Assembly: GCA_944393345.1 (NCBI GenBank)
Contig: CALXZW010000004.1
Location: 1 to 30,257 of the forward strand
Origin: an uncultured Clostridia bacterium
GTDB lineage: Bacteria > Bacillota > Clostridia > TANB77 > CAG-508
Direction: 5' to 3'
Length of the DNA stretch: 30,257 nucleotides
A program made the translations under genes and the position numbers. How positions within the stretch are numbered: the stretch's first letter is position 1; each line of letters begins with the position of its first letter. Below are positions 24,891-30,257 of the stretch, in pieces. The notes beneath the pieces were generated by a model, which was not told the DNA's origin, made no database searches, and saw only the letters and a program-made list of their open reading frames with translations.

Positions 24891-27086
24891 TTGAAAAAAA
24901 AATACACAACGTATTTTATAATAATATTATTAATTATTTTAATAACAACATTGTTTTTATTTTTTTATATAAATAAAGTGCAAAAACTTACAATTCAAAA
25001 TACATTAAATAGTTTAAGAGAAATTACAAAGCAAGATGTATCTAAAATAAATTCTATAACAAATGAACATAAAAGAATATTAGAAACTATAATATCTGAA
25101 ATAGAAAAACAAAAAGTTAAAACTCCTCAAGAAGTATTTGAAATATATTTTAATAATTTAGGAAGTAGTCAATTTTCAAGAATAGCAATAATGTATAAAA
25201 ATGGAGAAACATTAACAAGTGATGGACAAACTGTTGATTTATCAAATGAAAAAGAAAATTTTTTTATTAAAGATGAAATACAAATATCAAAAAATAGGCA
25301 AAGCAAAGTAGATGAAAAAGAAATAAATATTTATTCTAAAACCGCTATTTTAAATAATGAAAAGGTTGTAATTTTGTTAGTTACAGAAACAAGTAAATAT
25401 GAGGAAATATTAATACAGTCAATATATAATGGGAATGGTTATGAATATATAACAACAAATACAGGCAATATAATAGCAAAATCTCAAAATAGTGAGGAAA
25501 ATTTCAATAACGGAATATATGAAATAATCAATGATAAAATTGACAATACAAAAAAGAATAAATTAAATATAGAAAAAATGGAAAGAGATTTAAAAACAAA
25601 AAAGTCAGGAGAATTAGTATTATATAAAGGAATAGGAAAATATTTTGTAACATATCAAAAATTAGAAGTAAATGATTGGTATTTAATTCTTGTAACACAA
25701 GGAAGTGTAGTGGCACAAGAACTAAATCAAGTGGTAAGAATAATATTTGTGATATCAATTATGATTATATCAATGATATTAATATTTTCTATTTATATAG
25801 TAATAACAGAAGAAAGAAAAAATAAAACATTATATAATTTAGCATATATAGATAAAGTAACAAAATTAGGAAACTATAATTACTTTAATGAAAATGGAAA
25901 AAGAATAATAGAGCATCAAGAAGCTAGTTATATATTAGTTTTAGATATAGATAAATTTAAAACTTTTAATAAAAAATATGGGCATAAATTAGGTGACAAG
26001 TTGTTATATAATATTGGAGAAAAATTATTAGAAATATTACCTAAAGATACATTAGTCTGTAGAATTGCAAATGATTTTTTTGGAATCATTTTAGCAAATG
26101 AAAAAAATATAGATATACAAGTTCAAGAAAATATAAAAAAATTATCAAAAATAATAATTAATGAAAAAGAGTATATAATATTTGTTACTTTAGGAATTTA
26201 TAAAACAGAAAAAAATAAATATAATTTATTAGAATGTTTTGATAAAGCATTAATAGCGCACGAAAATGCAAAAGGAAATTTAGAAAAACAATATTATATA
26301 TATAGCGAAGATTTAGAACTAAAAATAGAAAAAGAACAAGAAATAGAAAATATAATGCAACAAGCATTGGAAAATGAAGAATTTGAAATATATTACCAAC
26401 CAAAAATATTATTAAAAGATGAAAAAATGGTTTCTGCAGAAGCATTAGTTAGATGGAATAGAAATGGAAAAATACTTCCACCAAATGAATTTATACCAAT
26501 ATTTGAAAAAAATAGATTTATAATAAAACTTGATAAATATATTTTAGAAAAAGTTTGCCAGGATATATCTAAATGGAAAAAAGAAAAAAAGAATATACCA
26601 ATTGTTTCTGTAAATTTATCAAAAGAACATTTTTATAATGAAGATTTTATAGAAGAATATATAAAAATTATTAAAGGATATCAAATAGAATCCGAAAAAA
26701 TAGAATTAGAAATAACAGAAAGCGCGACATTATCAGATGATGTAAATATTATTAGTATTATGAAAAGAATAAAACAAGTAGGATTTAAAATATCTTTAGA
26801 TGATTTTGGAACAGGAACATCTACATTAAATATGTTACAAGACATGCCTATAGATACAATAAAAATTGATAAATCTTTTGTTGATAAAATAAGACCAGAA
26901 AATAAAAAGAAAAATATAATAGAATATATAATATATATAGCAAAAAAATTAAATTTAGAAACGGTAGCAGAAGGAGTGGAAAATAAAGAACAAATTGAAT
27001 ATTTAAGAGAGTTAGGATGTGACTTAATTCAAGGTTATTATTATTCTAAACCAATAAAATTAGAAGAATTTGAAAAATGGCTTTAG
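24891..27086 (+). CDS. membrane GGDEF-EAL protein: degenerate GGDEF, probably active c-di-GMP phosphodiesterase
   Basis: The start is TTG after AAAAGGAG. In the 731-residue product, membrane helices near residues 6-28 and 281-305 enclose an extracellular sensor region of about 250 residues resembling a dCACHE sensor. The GGDEF domain (~315-450) retains DIDKFKTFNKKYGH, but its signature site is ANDFF at 393-397, which should abolish diguanylate cyclase activity. The EAL domain (~480-731) has all key residues: EAL at 517-519 with Arg521, Asn575, Glu607, Asp637/Asp638 in DDFGTG, Lys658, Glu694 and Glu697, and the IQGYYYSKP end. It should hydrolyse c-di-GMP, with GGDEF perhaps sensing GTP. It is a single gene between a hairpin leader and a convergent gene. 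Confidence 0.92.
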   Translation: MKKKYTTYFIIILLIILITTLFLFFYINKVQKLTIQNTLNSLREITKQDVSKINSITNEHKRILETIISEIEKQKVKTPQEVFEIYFNNLGSSQFSRIAIMYKNGETLTSDGQTVDLSNEKENFFIKDEIQISKNRQSKVDEKEINIYSKTAILNNEKVVILLVTETSKYEEILIQSIYNGNGYEYITTNTGNIIAKSQNSEENFNNGIYEIINDKIDNTKKNKLNIEKMERDLKTKKSGELVLYKGIGKYFVTYQKLEVNDWYLILVTQGSVVAQELNQVVRIIFVISIMIISMILIFSIYIVITEERKNKTLYNLAYIDKVTKLGNYNYFNENGKRIIEHQEASYILVLDIDKFKTFNKKYGHKLGDKLLYNIGEKLLEILPKDTLVCRIANDFFGIILANEKNIDIQVQENIKKLSKIIINEKEYIIFVTLGIYKTEKNKYNLLECFDKALIAHENAKGNLEKQYYIYSEDLELKIEKEQEIENIMQQALENEEFEIYYQPKILLKDEKMVSAEALVRWNRNGKILPPNEFIPIFEKNRFIIKLDKYILEKVCQDISKWKKEKKNIPIVSVNLSKEHFYNEDFIEEYIKIIKGYQIESEKIELEITESATLSDDVNIISIMKRIKQVGFKISLDDFGTGTSTLNMLQDMPIDTIKIDKSFVDKIRPENKKKNIIEYIIYIAKKLNLETVAEGVENKEQIEYLRELGCDLIQGYYYSKPIKLEEFEKWL

Positions 27087-27102
27087 ATTTTTAGAAATTT
27101 TT

Positions 27103-27133
27103 TTGAACTTTGAGGATTTACCCCAAAGTTCAA
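27103..27133. terminator. hairpin between the convergent EAL and FAD genes
   Basis: TTGAACTTTG (27103-27112) and CAAAGTTCAA (27124-27133) pair perfectly; the second arm overlaps the FAD gene stop. T residues after it are few on either strand, so termination strength is uncertain. Confidence 0.6.
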
Positions 27134-28702
27134 TTTCTTAAAATAGATAAAGCACATTTTATACCGTCAATTGCTGCAGACATTATTCCACCAGCATAAC
27201 CAGCTCCTTCGCCACAAGGGTAAATACCTTCTATATTAGATTGCAAGAATTCATTTCTTACAATTCTAATAGGTGAAGAACTTCTAGTTTCTAAACCTGT
27301 TAACAAACTGTCAGGATTAGAAAAATTTAGTAGTTTCTTATTAAAATATGTAAGCCCCTCTTTTAAAGTATCAGAAACGAAATTAGGTAAAATATCGTTT
27401 AAATTTGATAAAGTGACACCAGGTAAATAAGTAGGTTTTACAGAACCTATGAAAGTAGATTTTTTATTATCTAAAAAGTCTTGAACTCTTTGTATTGGAG
27501 CAAAATAATTAGAACCACCTAAAGCAAATGCTTTTTCTTCTAGGTCTTTTTGAAAATAGATTCCAGCTAAAGGAGATGAATCTTTAAAATCATCAGGAGT
27601 AACATTGACAAGTAATGCAGAATTAGCATTTATGCCATTTCGTAAAAAGTTACTCATTCCATTTGTTACAATAGTATTTTCTTCGCTAGAAGAAGCCATA
27701 ACAATACCGCCAGGACACATACAAAAAGTATAACAAGACCTTCCAGAAGGAGAGTGATATGCTAATTTATATTCAGCAGGAGGTAATTTTAGTTTAGTTA
27801 TAGTACCATATTGTGCTTTATTAATATCTTCTTGCAAATGTTCAATTCTAACACCAACAGAAAAATTCTTTTTTTCAATCCCAAAACCTCTTTCGTAAAC
27901 TTTTTTAAATGTATCTCTTGAACTATGTCCAATAGCCAAAATAACGGAATTAGCGCTAATTTCTTCAACTAAATTATTTTCTAAATTTTTAATAATTAAA
28001 CTATGGATTTTATTATTTCTAATATTAAAATCTATAACTTTTGTATTAAAAAGAAAAGAACCACCTTTTGAAATTATATATTCCCTCATATTTCTAATAA
28101 TTTTTATTAAATTATCTGTTCCAATATGAGGCTTTGAGAGATACAAAATTTCTTTAGGAGCACCAAAATTTACAAACTCTTGTAAAACTTTTTTACAAAA
28201 AGGACTATTAATTCCAGTAGTAAGTTTACCATCAGAAAAAGTACCTGCTCCACCTTCACCAAATTGAACATTAGAATTAGTATTTAATTTACCTGTATTT
28301 TGAAAAGTTTCAATATCTTTTTTTCTATCTTCTACACATTTTCCTTGTTCAATGATAATAGGTTTTATGCCATTTTGAACTAAAATTAAAGCAGAAAATA
28401 ACCCGAGCAGGTCCTGCTCCTATAATTATAGGGGATATATTTTTATTGCTTTTTACAGAAATATTAGGAAAAACAAAATCTTTTATAGTTTCTAATTTTT
28501 TATATTTTTTTTCATTTTTTACTTGTATATCTATAGAATAATTAAAATGAACATCATCTTTTTTTCTAGCATCAATAGATTTTTTGGAAATATGCCAATT
28601 CAAGATATCATTTTTGTTTATATTATGTTTAATTAATGCGATTTGTAAAATTTCATTGTCAGACAAATTATCATAAATTTTAATATTATTAATCCTAAGC
28701 AT
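27130..28702 (-). CDS. COG2509-type FAD-dependent oxidoreductase, with an internal +1 frameshift at a CGG codon
   Basis: Predicted flavoprotein dehydrogenase of an uncharacterised family; substrate unknown. ATG at 28702 follows CGGAGG. The first frame gives LRINNIKI, the KKSIDARKKDD segment and the start of the Rossmann motif IIIGAGPA, then CGG at 28405-28403 (minus), and would stop at 28349 after 117 residues. Skipping the C at 28405 continues as GLFSALILVQNG, completing GxGPAG, then EGGAGTFSDGKLTTG, AIGHSSRDTF, CYTFCMCPGG and PCGEGAGYAGGIMSAAIDG, ending at 27130. The joined product is about 523 residues, the normal length for the family. I treat it as one gene requiring a +1 shift; a pseudogene or an error are alternatives. 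Confidence 0.85.
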
Positions 28703-28732
28703 GAAAACCTCCGTAAATATTAGTTTAAAATA

Positions 28733-28765
28733 AGTATAGCATATTTTGTCATTTTATGCTATACT
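28733..28765. promoter_or_regulatory. inverted repeat with facing extended -10 elements
   Basis: AGTATAGCATA (28733-28743) and TATGCTATACT (28755-28765) are perfect 11-base inverted copies. Each arm contains an extended -10 element (TGCTATACT), one pointing to the FAD gene (minus) and one to tcdA (plus). No good -35 boxes are seen. It may be a divergent promoter pair or a dimeric-regulator site controlling both genes. Confidence 0.6.
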
Positions 28766-28818
28766 AGCAATATGGAAAATAAAGATTAATAATAAAATGT
28801 TTTGAAAAAGAGGGAAAA

Positions 28819-29520
28819 ATGGAAGAAAAATGGAATTCTAGAACAGAAATATTATTAGGAAAGTTAGCTATAGAAAAATTAGAAAATTCAAAAGTCATAA
28901 TTTATGGTATAGGTGGAGTAGGATCATTTACAGCAGAAGCATTAGCTAGAGTTGGAATTGGACATTTGATATTAGTGGATAAAGATAAAATATCTGTTAG
29001 CAATATAAATAGACAAATACATGCAACTATCAAAACAGTAGGAAAAAATAAGGTTGACGTAATGAAAGAGAGAATATTAGAAATTAATCCAAAAGCAAAA
29101 ATAGAAGCATATTTAGGAAATGAGATAAATAATGAAGAAGATTTAATTGATGATACAATAGATTATATTGTTGATGCTGTAGATACAATTAATACAAAAA
29201 TAAAATTAATAGAAAAGGCTAAAGAAATTAATATACCAATAATATCAGCAATGGGAGCAGGAAATAGAATAGATCCAACAAAATTTGAAGTTACAGATAT
29301 ATATAAAACATCAGAATGTCCATTAGCTAAGAAGATGAGGAAAGAATTGAAAAGTAGGAAAATAACAAAATTAAAAGTAGTGTATTCAAAAGAAAAAGTA
29401 AAAAAACAAGAAATTAATATAGAGTGTAATGAGAAAATGCCGATAGGCAGTGTTTCATTTAATCCATCTGTTATGGGGTTAATAATAGCAGGAGAGGTAG
29501 TAAAAGATATATTATCATAA
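28819..29520 (+). CDS. tcdA: tRNA threonylcarbamoyladenosine dehydratase (TcdA/CsdL)
   Basis: ThiF/E1-like ATP-dependent enzyme that cyclises t6A37 to ct6A in tRNA. The 233-residue product has the Rossmann nucleotide loop IYGIGGVGSFTAEALARVG, LVDKDKISVSNINRQ, and the adenylation-site region near VDAVDTINTKI. TcdA features follow: AMGAGNRIDPTKFEVTDIYKT, then CPLAKKMRKEL and VVYSKE, and a C-terminal segment IGSVSFNPSVMGLIIAGEVV. This pattern separates it from ThiF and MoeB. GAGGG lies 6 bases before the ATG. The divergent FAD gene shares its upstream region. Confidence 0.93.
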   Translation: MEEKWNSRTEILLGKLAIEKLENSKVIIYGIGGVGSFTAEALARVGIGHLILVDKDKISVSNINRQIHATIKTVGKNKVDVMKERILEINPKAKIEAYLGNEINNEEDLIDDTIDYIVDAVDTINTKIKLIEKAKEINIPIISAMGAGNRIDPTKFEVTDIYKTSECPLAKKMRKELKSRKITKLKVVYSKEKVKKQEINIECNEKMPIGSVSFNPSVMGLIIAGEVVKDILS

Positions 29521-29587
29521 AATATGAAGAATTTCTTAAAATTAAAGTAATTGGTTAATAGATATTTAATTTTGAATAATATTAATA

Positions 29588-29593
29588 TATAAT
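29588..29593 (+). promoter_or_regulatory. possible -10 box for the membrane protein gene
   Basis: A TATAAT 26 bases before the gene start, with only a weak TTTAAT (29565-29570) at -35. Confidence 0.35.
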
Positions 29594-29619
29594 AAACATA
29601 TAAAATTATGGGGAAATAT

Positions 29620-30257
29620 ATGGAAGGTAGAAAAATAGAAATTGAAGAAAATAAAATAAAAAAATTATTAAATTTTTTAATAAGAATATTTTGGGTATTT
29701 ATAATAGGAAGTGTTTTTGGATTTCTTGCAGAGATGCTATATACTTTAGTATATACTAGAACATTACAAATTAGACAGGGGCTTGTATATGGTCCATTTG
29801 TACAAGTGTATGGAATGGGAGCAGTTGCATATTATATTTTAATATCAAATGTAAAGGATTCTAAAAAAGCTTTTTTCTATGGAATGATTATGGGAGGAGC
29901 ATTAGAATACTTATGCTCATTTTTTCAAGAAATATTTTTTGGTACGATTTCTTGGGATTATAGTGATTTATTTATGAATTTAAATGGGAGAACCTCTTTA
30001 CTTTATTGTGTATATTGGGGAATAATAGCAGTTGCTTTTTTAAAGATAATATATCCTTGGTTTGAAAAAGTAGATCACTATATATATGAAAAAAATTTTA
30101 GAATAATAACTATATTTATGGTAATGTTTATGACATTTGATATTACCATATCTTGTATGGCAGCAGATAGACAGCAACAAAGAAGAAATAACATACCTGC
30201 TAAAAATAATATAGATATATTTTTAGATAAGCATTATCCAGATGAATTTTTAAATAG
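29620..30257 (+). CDS. putative ABC-transporter type IV-like membrane protein (PF06541 type), cut by window end
   Basis: Partial gene of 212 codons with no stop before the window edge. The ATG at 29620 follows ATGGGGA. The protein has a polar N-terminus and then at least four to five hydrophobic segments. FGFLAEMLYTLVYTR, RQGLVYGPFVQVYGMGAV, MGGALEYLCSFFQE and NLNGRTSLLYCVYWGIIAV are hallmark segments of the PF06541 family, called a putative ABC-transporter type IV (CmpB-like) but not functionally established. No ATPase gene is adjacent. The region after about residue 165 is more polar and less conserved. Confidence 0.82.
   Translation, partial: MEGRKIEIEENKIKKLLNFLIRIFWVFIIGSVFGFLAEMLYTLVYTRTLQIRQGLVYGPFVQVYGMGAVAYYILISNVKDSKKAFFYGMIMGGALEYLCSFFQEIFFGTISWDYSDLFMNLNGRTSLLYCVYWGIIAVAFLKIIYPWFEKVDHYIYEKNFRIITIFMVMFMTFDITISCMAADRQQQRRNNIPAKNNIDIFLDKHYPDEFLN

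Noticed and set aside
11563..28410. The three frameshifts as simple sequencing or assembly errors
   Set aside because: Not excluded, but many long A and T runs in intact genes show no indels, while all three breaks are +1 and share the C|GGN context; random errors would not be expected to pick this context. Raw reads are still needed.
1..30257. CRISPR arrays, insertion sequences, prophage or tRNA/rRNA genes
   Set aside because: I saw no regularly spaced repeats, transposase or integrase motifs, terminal inverted repeats, or cloverleaf/rRNA signatures; base composition and gene style are uniform.

Overview
The window is an AT-rich, low-GC Gram-positive chromosome segment, most likely from an anaerobic Clostridia-class bacterium, possibly an uncultured gut or fermenter lineage. 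The evidence is a MinD/MinE pair next to a SEDS gene, a MazF close to the Bacillus type, a ferredoxin-dependent pyruvate oxidoreductase, a dnaG-rpoD cluster, a sortase/LPxTG surface system, strong AGGAGG ribosome sites, frequent TTG/GTG starts and AGA as the dominant Arg codon. The exact lineage cannot be fixed from sequence alone.

Layout. (1) 1-3488, plus: minD, minE (with a long charged tail), rodA/ftsW-type SEDS gene, dusB-type tRNA dihydrouridine synthase. (2) 3683-4033, plus: a MazF toxin with no visible antitoxin, ending at a bidirectional hairpin. (3) 8100-4094, minus: a porC-porD-porA-porB four-subunit 2-oxoacid:ferredoxin oxidoreductase operon that runs into an HD-GYP c-di-GMP phosphodiesterase gene, with a strong sigma-A promoter and a TetR/FadR-like palindrome upstream. 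(4) 8360-8533, minus: a 57-residue protein with its own promoter and terminator. (5) 8704-10617, plus: scpB and a short prolyl-tRNA synthetase. (6) 10741-14778, plus: dnaG-rpoD-mscS. (7) 14878-17104, plus: an OmpR/HisKA two-component pair. (8) 17489-19453, plus: a sortase and a thioester-domain adhesin. (9) 19591-22663, plus: a CNNM/HlyC membrane protein and a WG-repeat lipid- or membrane-anchored protein. (10) 22740-24793, plus: a patatin phospholipase and a cysteine desulfurase. (11) 24891-27086, plus: a GGDEF-EAL protein. (12) 28702-27130, minus: a COG2509-type FAD protein. (13) 28819-30257, plus: tcdA and a truncated PF06541-type membrane protein.

Main observation. Three otherwise well-conserved genes (dnaG, the patatin, the COG2509 FAD protein) are each split by one extra base. 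In all three the zero-frame codon at the break is CGG, and skipping only its C restores the family sequence with a GGN glycine codon (C|GGA, C|GGT, C|GGG). Reading the other genes of the window codon by codon by eye, I found no other in-frame CGG: every other CGG on a coding strand lies across a codon boundary. CGT, CGA and CGC are used as ordinary Arg codons. dnaG is essential in bacteria, so this looks like CGG being undecodable (for example after loss of tRNA-Arg CCG) and translated by +1 frameshifting or by quadruplet CGGN decoding, rather than three independent pseudogenes. Reads, the tRNA set and proteomics are needed to confirm it.

Other points: the sortase has no ATG/GTG/TTG start near its strong ribosome site; the adhesin stops one residue after its LPITG sorting motif; the GGDEF domain is degenerate while EAL and HD-GYP look active, so the window encodes c-di-GMP breakdown but no clear synthesis.
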